A DNA stretch of 64,000 nucleotides from positions 1,550,001-1,614,000 of the forward strand of contig NZ_NBTM02000001.1 in the NCBI RefSeq assembly GCF_002083135.2, in the 5' to 3' direction. This DNA is from Aerococcus viridans (GTDB lineage Bacteria > Bacillota > Bacilli > Lactobacillales > Aerococcaceae). Positions 9,374 through 16,833 of this stretch are shown here, piece by piece. Every line of letters starts with the position of its first letter. Position 1 is the stretch's first letter. The notes under the pieces were generated by a model. That model was not told the origin of the DNA and searched no databases. It saw only the letters and a list, made by a program, of their open reading frames with translations. A program made the position numbers and the translations under genes.

Positions 9374-10336
9374 ATGTTAGATAAAATATTAGCGGCAATT
9401 GAGGCACACGATATCATCATTATTCACCGCCACGTTCGCCCAGATCCAGATGCATTAGGTTCGCAGATGGGGTTGAAAGCTGTTTTGGAAGAAACTTACC
9501 CGCATAAAGATATCTATGCAGTTGGTCAAGATGATGACTCATTAGCGGAATTTGGGGACATGGATGATATTTCGGATGATACTTACAAGAATGCACTTGT
9601 TATCGTGAATGATTCAGCTAATCGACCAAGAATTGATGATCAACGATATAAAAAGGGTGCCACACTGATCAAAGTTGACCACCATCCAAATGAAGATCCA
9701 TACGGGGACTTTATGATTGTTGAACCAAGTATCTCATCTACCTCAGAATTATGGGCATCTATCGTCTTGCGTGATGACAATAACTTACAAATGAATGATG
9801 AAGCAGCTAAATGCTTCTTCTTAGGAATTGTAGGGGATACTGGTCGTTTCTTATATGACAATACGACCCGTGATACCATGCAAATTGCCGGTGAATTGTT
9901 GGACTACGACTTCCCAGCTTCTGACTTGATGCAAGAATCGAATACGCAAACTATTTCTCAAGCCCGCTTGCAAGCTTATGTCCTACAAAACATGAAATTG
10001 TCAGCACAAGGGACCGTGAATTCAGTTTATATTTCACAAGACCTACTGCAGTCACTCGATTTAACCGCCAATGAAACCTACCAAATCGTTCAAATTCCAG
10101 GAACTATTGAAGGGGTCATTACTTGGGTAACCTTTATCGAGCAACCAGATGGTAAAGTACGTTGCCGAATCCGTTCTAAAGGCCCAGTAATCAATCATAT
10201 TGCTGCACAACATGATGGTGGCGGTCACGAGAAAGCCTCAGGCGCTAACGTTTATTCTTCAGAAGAGAAAGATGAATTATTAGCTCAACTAGGTGAAGTC
10301 GCTATGAAATACCGTCGCGACCATTTTTATGACTAA
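9374..10336 (+). CDS. nrnA: Bifunctional oligoribonuclease / pAp phosphatase NrnA
   Basis: DHH-DHHA1 phosphoesterase that degrades nanoRNA and dephosphorylates 3'-phosphoadenosine 5'-phosphate. Metal-binding motifs are RPDPDALGSQ, VNDSAN and VDHHPN (the DHH triad), and GDTGRFLYDNT. The DHHA1 domain ends in GGGHEKASGA. Length of 320 residues is standard. A TATAAT box about 40 bp upstream suggests its own promoter, while the close spacing to the YtoI-like gene would also allow co-transcription. Confidence 0.94.
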   Translation: MLDKILAAIEAHDIIIIHRHVRPDPDALGSQMGLKAVLEETYPHKDIYAVGQDDDSLAEFGDMDDISDDTYKNALVIVNDSANRPRIDDQRYKKGATLIKVDHHPNEDPYGDFMIVEPSISSTSELWASIVLRDDNNLQMNDEAAKCFFLGIVGDTGRFLYDNTTRDTMQIAGELLDYDFPASDLMQESNTQTISQARLQAYVLQNMKLSAQGTVNSVYISQDLLQSLDLTANETYQIVQIPGTIEGVITWVTFIEQPDGKVRCRIRSKGPVINHIAAQHDGGGHEKASGANVYSSEEKDELLAQLGEVAMKYRRDHFYD

Positions 10337-10358
10337 TTGAAAAAGGAATATAGCTTTC

Positions 10359-10399
10359 AAGACCGCAACCTGTATGTAAAATTCAGTTGTGGTCTTTTT
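10359..10399 (+). terminator. Terminator after nrnA
   Basis: AAGACCGCAAC pairs with GTTGTGGTCTT (one G-T pair) around a 16-base loop, followed by T residues. Confidence 0.85.
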
Positions 10400-10596
10400 C
10401 GTTCGGCTTTACAAAGTAAGTTGGCTGTTTTAGAGAGATTATTGAGTGTAAATGCGACATATAACGAACAATAATAAGTAAAAATAATAAATTCATATGG
10501 CTTTAGAAATATAATTGTGCTAAAGTAATGAGGTAAAGAAAATAACAATGCGAATAAACGAACATTTAGGGTTTTCGTTGGGAGGAAAATCAAGTC

Positions 10597-11670
10597 ATGT
10601 CTTCATTATTAAAATCAATCCTTATTTCAAGTGCTGCCTTACTACTGGTGGCCTGCCAAGGGCAAAATGCCGGTACGGATGCCAATGCCGACACAGCGTC
10701 ATCATCCAGTTTACAAGCCAGTGAATCAGCGACTACTGATGCTTTATCAATCGGTATGGTAACAAATGAAGGGGGCATTGATGACCGTTCGTTCAACCAA
10801 TCTGCCTGGGAAGGGTTGCAAGCATGGCAAGCGGAAACTGGGGCCAAAGTCCGATACTATGAGTCACCTGATCAATCTGAATTGATCCCTAATTTAAATG
10901 TTGCGGTTGCAGACCAGTACGACATTATCGTTGGTCTCGGTTATACAACGGCAGAAGCCTTAAATGAGGTGGCAGCGCAAAATCCTGACCAAAATTACGC
11001 TTTGATTGATGGGGAAGTTGACCTAGACAATGCGGTATCTATCGCCTTTAAAGACCAAGAAGCTGCCTTCTTAGCGGGCGTTGCGGCTGCTTTAAATACG
11101 GAAACGAATCAAGTTGGTTTTATTGGTGGGACTAGAATTCCAGTGATTGACCGTTTTGAAACAGGTTTTAAAGCGGGTGTTGCCTATATTGACGAAAATA
11201 TTGAAGTGGAAAGTCAATATACGGAATCATTTAGCGATGCCTCTAAAGGACAACAAATTGCTAACGCTATGTATACCAATGGTGTTGACGTGATTTATAC
11301 AGCTGCTGGTGGGTCTGGTAATGGTGTTTTCACTGAGACCCGTAACCGTCTGGAAGCAGATGCAGAAACACAATTATGGGTGATTGGCGTTGACCGAGAT
11401 CAAACTGACGAGGGCGAGTGGACTGGCGGTAACTTCACCTTAGCGTCGACCCTTAAAGATACCGGGGCAGCCATTATTGCCTTAGCCGAGCAAACTAGAG
11501 ACAGTAGCTTTCCTGCAGGTGAAAGCTTAGCTTATGGCTTGGAAAATGGCGGCGTTTCGCTAACTCAAGGACAATTGCTAGATGAAGAATGGGCGCAAAT
11601 TGAAGAAGCCAAAGCTGCGATCATCGCTGGTGATATTCAAGTTCCAGAGTTCACTTACTCTGAAAGTTAG
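10597..11670 (+). CDS. BMP-family substrate-binding lipoprotein (nucleoside-type)
   Basis: The signal peptide ends in the lipobox LVAC (Cys at residue 20), so the mature protein is lipid-anchored outside the membrane. A Ser/Thr/Ala linker follows. The BMP/PnrA domain has GGIDDRSFNQSAWEGL, VGLGYTTAEAL, a QVGFIGG strand and VIGVDRDQ, all typical of purine-nucleoside-binding proteins. The companion ABC permease and ATPase genes that usually follow are absent; the next gene is zwf on the other strand. It is therefore an orphan that may serve a transporter elsewhere. Start has GGAGG 10 bases upstream. Confidence 0.88.
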   Translation: MSSLLKSILISSAALLLVACQGQNAGTDANADTASSSSLQASESATTDALSIGMVTNEGGIDDRSFNQSAWEGLQAWQAETGAKVRYYESPDQSELIPNLNVAVADQYDIIVGLGYTTAEALNEVAAQNPDQNYALIDGEVDLDNAVSIAFKDQEAAFLAGVAAALNTETNQVGFIGGTRIPVIDRFETGFKAGVAYIDENIEVESQYTESFSDASKGQQIANAMYTNGVDVIYTAAGGSGNGVFTETRNRLEADAETQLWVIGVDRDQTDEGEWTGGNFTLASTLKDTGAAIIALAEQTRDSSFPAGESLAYGLENGGVSLTQGQLLDEEWAQIEEAKAAIIAGDIQVPEFTYSES

Positions 11671-11719
11671 TTTGCTTATAAGGCAATTGAAACCAAGTGC
11701 GTTAAAATAGTGAACACGA

Positions 11720-11759
11720 AAAACCAGGAACCGCGATTTTAATATTAGTTCCTGGTTTT
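11720..11759. terminator. Bidirectional terminator between the BMP gene and zwf
   Basis: AAAACCAGGAAC and GTTCCTGGTTTT form a perfect 12-bp stem with A-run and T-run flanks, serving both convergent genes. Confidence 0.88.
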
Positions 11760-11821
11760 GTTTATATGGATTAGGTTGTGTAAAATACGCCGTTTCTTTT
11801 ATAAGGAAATTTTCAATAAAA

Positions 11822-13276
11822 CTATTTCACCCAAACATGGCCGTTTTGGCGCAGTAATTCATCCGCTTCTTTAGGACCACGTGTTTTACCAATATAAGTA
11901 GGTAAGGTTCTAGTGCCTGCTTTTTTCCAGTTGGCAATGATTGAATCAACGATACGCCATTGTTCAGCCAATTCATCCCATGTAGAGAAGTTGGTTTGGT
12001 CACCAATTAAGGCATCGTAAATCAATTTTTCATAAGCATCTGGTACATAGGCAACGTTTAATTCGCCTACATTAGAGTTAATAGACACCATTGTTGGCAA
12101 TAATTCTTCACCAGGTAATTTTTGATTTAGGTTAAAGGCTAAACCAGTTTCTGGTTGGATGTTGAAGGTGATGCGACTTTGACTTGGGTTGCACCCCTTA
12201 TCGATATCTGTTTTATCACCGGCATCTTTTAAGACGATTTCAACGGTCGTCCGTTTGTCATCCAAGGCTTTACCTGTTTTGAAGTAGAAGGGTACTTGGC
12301 CCCAACGGTCGTTATTGACTTGGAAGTAGCCTGCTAAATAAGTTTCAGTCACAGAATCAGGCGCGACCTCATTTTCCTCTAAGTAGTTGATGAATTCACC
12401 ATCTTCACTTGCAAGGTATTGGGCACGAACAGTTTGTTTAGCTGTTAATGAATCGATTTGTTTCAAGAAAGTTAGCTTATTGGCATGTACATCGTCTTGT
12501 TCAGGTGAAGCAGGTAGGTCCATACCTAGTAATGTCGCCACTTGTAGGATATGGTTTTGTAGCATGTCGCGTATAGCACCTGATTTGTCGTAGTAACCAC
12601 CGCGGCTACCAACTGGCATGTCTTCTGCTAGGGTGATTTGAATATTTGAAACGAATTCCTGGTTTAATAAAGCTTCAACTGCAGGGTTAAAGAAACGTGT
12701 CGCTAAGATATTTTGCACCATTTCTTTACCAAGATAGTGGTCAATACGGTAGATATCTTTTTCATCGAAAGAAATTGCTAAGGCATCATTTAATTCTTTG
12801 GCTGAAGATAGGTCAGTACCGAATGGTTTTTCTAAGATTACGCGGTGTGTACCGCCATCTGTCACAATTTCAGCATCCTTCAATCCTTGGGTAATTTCAG
12901 GGAATAAGGCTGGTGAAGTCGATAGGTAGTATAAATTTTTCTCACCGGTATTAAATTCATTTCTTAATCTTGCCATTTCATTGTTCAAATTCTCATAATC
13001 ATCAGCTTGAGTGGCGTCATGAGATGTGTAAAAGAAATGTTTGATAAAGTTGTTGATTGTTTCTTCGTCTGCTTCTTGGTCAGAAATTGAATCCAAGACG
13101 ATATCACGGAAATAATCGTCAGTCCATTCGCGTCTGGAGTTTCCTAGCAAAGCAAAGTTTTCAGATAATAATTGACGCTGATATAAGCGGAATAAAGATG
13201 GGTATAGTTTACGGCGCGCTAAATCTCCTGCTGCACCAAACATAACGATAAGCCCACCAACTTGTTTGTTAGTCAT
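11822..13276 (-). CDS. zwf: Glucose-6-phosphate 1-dehydrogenase
   Basis: Oxidises glucose-6-phosphate to 6-phosphogluconolactone with NADP, the entry to the oxidative pentose phosphate pathway. The N-terminal nucleotide fold has FGAAGDLARRKLYPSLF, and the active-site signature RIDHYLGKEMVQN is intact. Length 484 residues is normal. An upstream in-frame ATG (13294) lies in the RBS region, so I start at 13276, nine bases after AAAGGA. It is monocistronic and convergent with the BMP gene. The gluconokinase gene at 56.6 kb, which feeds the same pathway, is broken. Confidence 0.96.
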   Translation of the reverse strand: MTNKQVGGLIVMFGAAGDLARRKLYPSLFRLYQRQLLSENFALLGNSRREWTDDYFRDIVLDSISDQEADEETINNFIKHFFYTSHDATQADDYENLNNEMARLRNEFNTGEKNLYYLSTSPALFPEITQGLKDAEIVTDGGTHRVILEKPFGTDLSSAKELNDALAISFDEKDIYRIDHYLGKEMVQNILATRFFNPAVEALLNQEFVSNIQITLAEDMPVGSRGGYYDKSGAIRDMLQNHILQVATLLGMDLPASPEQDDVHANKLTFLKQIDSLTAKQTVRAQYLASEDGEFINYLEENEVAPDSVTETYLAGYFQVNNDRWGQVPFYFKTGKALDDKRTTVEIVLKDAGDKTDIDKGCNPSQSRITFNIQPETGLAFNLNQKLPGEELLPTMVSINSNVGELNVAYVPDAYEKLIYDALIGDQTNFSTWDELAEQWRIVDSIIANWKKAGTRTLPTYIGKTRGPKEADELLRQNGHVWVK

Positions 13277-13472
13277 TATGCTACATCCTTTCATAGTTCA
13301 TCATCAATTATATACGAACTTTCATCACTTACACAAGAATTAGTCCTGACTATTCTTAGTATTTTTTAATATTCTATTATTTTAGATTTAAGAAATATAA
13401 TGGTACAATAATACGGATGAGCAAAAAGAACCGTACTTGCCTAAGCTGGCAAGCAGAGAAAGGTGGGAGACC

Positions 13473-14825
13473 ATGTCTTTTACACAATTTAATTTAAAAC
13501 CATTTATTAACGACGCACTCGCAGATTTAAATTTCTATGAGCCGTCTCCAATTCAAGCAACAGTTATTCCAGTGATTCAATCAGGCCGCGATGTCATTGC
13601 CCAAAGCCAAACCGGATCAGGGAAAACTCACGCCTTCTTATTACCACTATTAAATAAGATTACAGCTGAAAACCACACGCAGTTGGTTATTACAGCACCT
13701 AGTCGTGAACTTGCGGAGCAGTTATACCAAGCTGGCCGTCAAATCTTGTCATTTTCAGATGAAGATTTACATATTGAGCGCGCTTTTGGTGGGACAGATA
13801 CTGTTAAACAGGCCAACCGTTTAGAAAATGCCGTACCACAAGTCGTTGTGGCGACACCAGGACGTCTATTAGACTTGATTAACAACCAATTGATTTCTGT
13901 ACACCAAGTAACAGATTTCGTTGTCGATGAAGCAGACATGACCCTTGATTTAGGTTTCTTAAATGAAGTCGACCAAATTGCAGGCCGTATGCCAAAATCA
14001 TTGAACATGTACGTTTTCTCAGCAACTATTCCGGACAAATTGAAACCGTTCTTGAGAAAATACCTAAGCAATCCTGAATGGATAACAATAGAAGCCCGTC
14101 ACAAAATTTCAGATACCATTGATAACTACTTGGTACCTGTTAAAGGGCGCGACCGTAAAGCATTGTTATTCGATACCTTAACAATTGGTCAACCTTATTT
14201 AGCTTTAATCTTCGCCAACACCAAGGAAACTGTACAAGAATTGTACAAATACTTGAAATCTCAAGGCTTAAATGTCGGCCAAATTCATGGTGATTTACCA
14301 GCTCGCGAACGTCGCCGTGCAATGAAACAAGTACAAAACTTGGACTTCCAATACGTGGTGGCAACTGACTTAGCTGCTCGTGGGATCGATATTGATGGTG
14401 TGTCTCACGTAATCAACTACGAAGTACCGAATGAATTAGAATTCTTCATCCACCGTGTAGGCCGTACTGGTCGTCAAGGTAAACCAGGTACTGCCATTAC
14501 CTTCTATATTCCGGATGAATTAAAAGATATTGAATGGTTGGAGAACAAAGGGATCATCTTTGAAAATAAAGATATCAAAGACCATCAATTAATCGACGGT
14601 AAAGACCACGATGCCCGTGCTGCCCGTCAAAAAGCACCTGAAGTTGACCATACTGTAGTTGGGATGATTGAACGAAACAAACGTCGTAAAGTCAAACCAG
14701 GTTACAAGAAAAAATTAAGCCGTCAAATTTCTAAACATAACAAAGACAACCGCATGGCTGATCAACGTAAAAAACGTCGTGACCAACGTCGTAAAAACAA
14801 AGAAGACAACCAAGTGGATTTCTAA
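13473..14825 (+). CDS. cshB: DEAD-box RNA helicase, CshB-like
   Basis: ATP-dependent RNA helicase. Motifs in order: the Q motif PSPIQATVIP, Walker A AQSQTGSGKT, PSRELAEQ, VATPGRLLD, VDEAD, FSATIP, the C-terminal lobe with IHGDLPARERR, ATDLAARGID and HRVGRTGRQG. The last 60 residues are a Lys/Arg-rich tail expected to bind RNA. Length of 450 residues and the tail fit CshB better than CshA. The open frame extends to 13437, but ATG 13473 follows AAGGTGGGAG. TATAAT boxes lie at about 13396 and TACAAT at about 13404. Confidence 0.9.
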   Translation: MSFTQFNLKPFINDALADLNFYEPSPIQATVIPVIQSGRDVIAQSQTGSGKTHAFLLPLLNKITAENHTQLVITAPSRELAEQLYQAGRQILSFSDEDLHIERAFGGTDTVKQANRLENAVPQVVVATPGRLLDLINNQLISVHQVTDFVVDEADMTLDLGFLNEVDQIAGRMPKSLNMYVFSATIPDKLKPFLRKYLSNPEWITIEARHKISDTIDNYLVPVKGRDRKALLFDTLTIGQPYLALIFANTKETVQELYKYLKSQGLNVGQIHGDLPARERRRAMKQVQNLDFQYVVATDLAARGIDIDGVSHVINYEVPNELEFFIHRVGRTGRQGKPGTAITFYIPDELKDIEWLENKGIIFENKDIKDHQLIDGKDHDARAARQKAPEVDHTVVGMIERNKRRKVKPGYKKKLSRQISKHNKDNRMADQRKKRRDQRRKNKEDNQVDF

Positions 14826-14846
14826 ATTCACTAGCATCTTCAAAAT

Positions 14847-14892
14847 AAAAATCCGAGGAAAGATTGACTTGATCAATTCCTCGGATTTTTTG
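14847..14892 (+). terminator. Terminator after the CshB-like gene
   Basis: AAAATCCGAGGAA pairs with TTCCTCGGATTTT, with an inner ATTGA/TCAAT stem, then a T-run. Confidence 0.9.
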
Positions 14893-14950
14893 GTTTAATG
14901 GTAAATTATTTTTCAGCGCTCACACTCTAGTCGGATTCGCACCTATGTAA

Positions 14951-15060
14951 TCGGGTTCGCTTTGGCAGTCAGGTCCACACTTCAGAATAGTTTGCATCAC
15001 ACTTTGTGTGATACGGCACTATTCCGAAGTGTTATTGAGCTGAGCGGTCTCACACACGGC
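14951..15060. repeat. Nested-hairpin repeat element, copy A
   Basis: Single copy of the roughly 115-bp element found also near 25.6 and 48.9 kb. The left end has ATCGGGTTCGCTTTGGCAG, then CACTTCAGAATAGT, an inner ATCACAC-TTT-GTGTGAT hairpin, ACTATTC, GAAGTG and a right end with GAGCGGTCTCACAC. The middle stem GAATAGT/ACTATTC is perfect; the outermost arm is degenerate compared with copies B1 and C3. It sits between two convergent genes. Confidence 0.75.
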
Positions 15061-15066
15061 CTTATA

Positions 15067-15855
15067 TTATTTCTGCATTTTTATGACTTGTACTTTTTTC
15101 AATAGTCGCCATAAACGAATCAAGGCGAATACATACATGATTTCTAATTGATAGACGACATAGAAGCCAAATAGGTTAAAGAGGGTAATGACCATTAGTG
15201 GCATAGTTAATGACGCAAGGGCTAAAGATAACCGCATTTTAAAGGTTAGTCTTAACCGGGTTGAATCAGGTAGCACACCAATTACTAGGGCAATCATCAG
15301 GCTTGCTAGCATTAGATTTAATAGGCTAGATAGGGCCACAATGATGAAGATAATCGGGTAGTAGGCCCAAGTTAGGCTAGTCATTGATTGGATAATACCT
15401 TTGACACCATCGCTATTGGCAGAGTCACCTAATTGTGTGTAGGTGAAGGCGATAGGTTGGCCTATGAATGATAAGGTTAGGTTATCTGAGTTGTTTTCAA
15501 CAGTAATCAGATTGTTTTGACTAGTCGTCACGTCTTGACTGGCGATTTCATCATTTGGATCAAAGGCATAGGTCATCAGGTCTGTTTCAAAAATAAAGGC
15601 CGCTTGGTCATCGCTGGTGGCTATTTTGCCATCTGTCACTTGATAGTCAGGGATTTGATTAACGATCGATGTCGCGTTGGTTTCTAATAAATCAAATACT
15701 TTCAAGGTATCAAAGAAGGTCGGAATTGCTGATATACCTGCAATTAATAGGGCATAGACCAACATTCTTTTAAAACTATAGGAAATGACACGGATAATTT
15801 TTGGATAATTCAATAGGGCATCGTATAAGATGACGAGGATATTGCTTTCTTTCAT
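15067..15855 (-). CDS. DUF1189-type membrane protein
   Basis: Integral membrane protein with one N-terminal transmembrane helix (MLVYALLIAGISAIPTFF), an extracytoplasmic domain of about 100 residues, and three or four C-terminal transmembrane helices. This layout matches the DUF1189 family (Bacillus YqhP-like size class), whose function is unknown. The frame is open from 15939, but the first 28 residues are charged and lack a good ribosome binding site. I place the start at 15855, which has AAAAGAG upstream. Start is uncertain. Confidence 0.65.
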   Translation of the reverse strand: MKESNILVILYDALLNYPKIIRVISYSFKRMLVYALLIAGISAIPTFFDTLKVFDLLETNATSIVNQIPDYQVTDGKIATSDDQAAFIFETDLMTYAFDPNDEIASQDVTTSQNNLITVENNSDNLTLSFIGQPIAFTYTQLGDSANSDGVKGIIQSMTSLTWAYYPIIFIIVALSSLLNLMLASLMIALVIGVLPDSTRLRLTFKMRLSLALASLTMPLMVITLFNLFGFYVVYQLEIMYVFALIRLWRLLKKVQVIKMQK

Positions 15856-16005
15856 ACATTCGCTCTTTTCTGTTCGCATATTCTCACGCTTAGCTGGTGG
15901 ACTTGGAAAATGACTAAGCATTCTCACATTAACATTCATTATAACAAAGATTGGTCAAAAATAATGAGCGGATGATTGGAAAAGGAAAAACTTTTCTTAA
16001 AAATA

Positions 16006-16058
16006 AGTGAGCGCTTTAAGTCGATTCCTTTGAATTTTAGGGTGTGGCTTGTTATAGT
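16006..16058 (+). promoter_or_regulatory. sodA promoter with a cre-like site upstream
   Basis: TTGAAT (16030-16035), 17 bases, TATAGT (16053-16058). Eleven bases upstream is AGTGAGCGCTTTAA (16006-16019), which matches 9 of 14 positions of the catabolite-response consensus TGAAAGCGCTTTCA. The promoter is credible; the cre call is weak. Confidence 0.55.
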
Positions 16059-16104
16059 AATTTTAGTAAGAAAATAATGATAAGTTTTATAGGAGGAATT
16101 TTAC

Positions 16105-16710
16105 ATGGCTTTTGAATTACCAGAATTACCATACGCTTATGATGCATTAGAACCGTATTTCGATGAGGAAACAATGCACTTGCATCACGACAAGCACCAT
16201 AATACTTATGTAACAAATGCAAACGCAGCTTTAGAAGGTACTGATTTAGCAGACAAATCTGCTGAAGAAATCTTATCTAACTTTGACGCTGTACCTGAAG
16301 ACAAAAAAACTGCTGTTCGTAACAATGTTGGTGGACACGCTAACCACACATTATTCTGGGAACAATTCGCAGCAAACGCTGGCGGTGAACCTACAGGCGC
16401 TTTGAAAGAAGCTATCGACGCTAAATTCGGTTCATTTGCAGACTTCCAAGAAGCATTCAAAACTGCAGCAACTGGTCGTTTCGGATCTGGTTGGGCTTGG
16501 CTAGTTTTAGCTAACGGTGAAGTAGAAATCACTTCTACACCAAACCAAGACTCACCATTAATGGATGGTCAAACACCATTATTAGGTATCGATGTTTGGG
16601 AACATGCATACTACTTGAAATATAAAAACGTTCGTCCAGACTACATTGCAGCATTCTGGAACATTGTAAATTGGGATGAAGTTGCAAAACGTTTCGACGC
16701 AGCAAAATAA
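16105..16710 (+). CDS. sodA: Superoxide dismutase (Mn/Fe family)
   Basis: Cytoplasmic dismutase converting superoxide to hydrogen peroxide and oxygen. Metal ligands are visible: His in MHLHHDKHH (about residue 27), His in [10 protein letters not shown] (about 81), and Asp and His in [13 protein letters not shown] (about 163 and 167). The GGHANH and DVWEHAYY signatures with a Gln-type active site favour Mn. Length 201 residues is typical. ATG is preceded by AGGAGG. Codon use is highly biased, as expected for an abundant protein. Confidence 0.96.
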   Translation: MAFELPELPYAYDALEPYFDEETMHLHHDKHHNTYVTNANAALEGTDLADKSAEEILSNFDAVPEDKKTAVRNNVGGHANHTLFWEQFAANAGGEPTGALKEAIDAKFGSFADFQEAFKTAATGRFGSGWAWLVLANGEVEITSTPNQDSPLMDGQTPLLGIDVWEHAYYLKYKNVRPDYIAAFWNIVNWDEVAKRFDAAK

Positions 16711-16734
16711 TTTAACATCTATTAAAATAGTAAT

Positions 16735-16768
16735 AGAGGGGTTAGCTTAGGCTAACCTCTCTTTTTTA
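16735..16768 (+). terminator. Terminator after sodA
   Basis: GAGGGGTTAGC-TTAG-GCTAACCTCTC followed by six T residues. Confidence 0.9.
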
Positions 16769-16793
16769 CGGCTAATTGCATAAAAATGCCTCT

Positions 16794-16829
16794 AAAAAAC
16801 GCCTACCGACAATTATCAGCAGACGTTTT
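16794..16829 (-). terminator. Terminator of the YfhO-like gene
   Basis: On the minus strand AAAACGTCTGC pairs with GGTAGGCGTTTTTT (with G-U pairs), giving a stem followed by a T-run just past the stop. Confidence 0.65.
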
Positions 16830-16833
16830 GTAT

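Noticed and set aside
15856-15939. N-terminal extension of the DUF1189-type protein
   Set aside because: The 28 extra residues are charged, have no ribosome site and precede the first membrane helix unusually far.
16006-16019. Strong cre site at sodA
   Set aside because: Only 9 of 14 positions match, so I mention it as weak within the promoter entry and do not count it as a finding.
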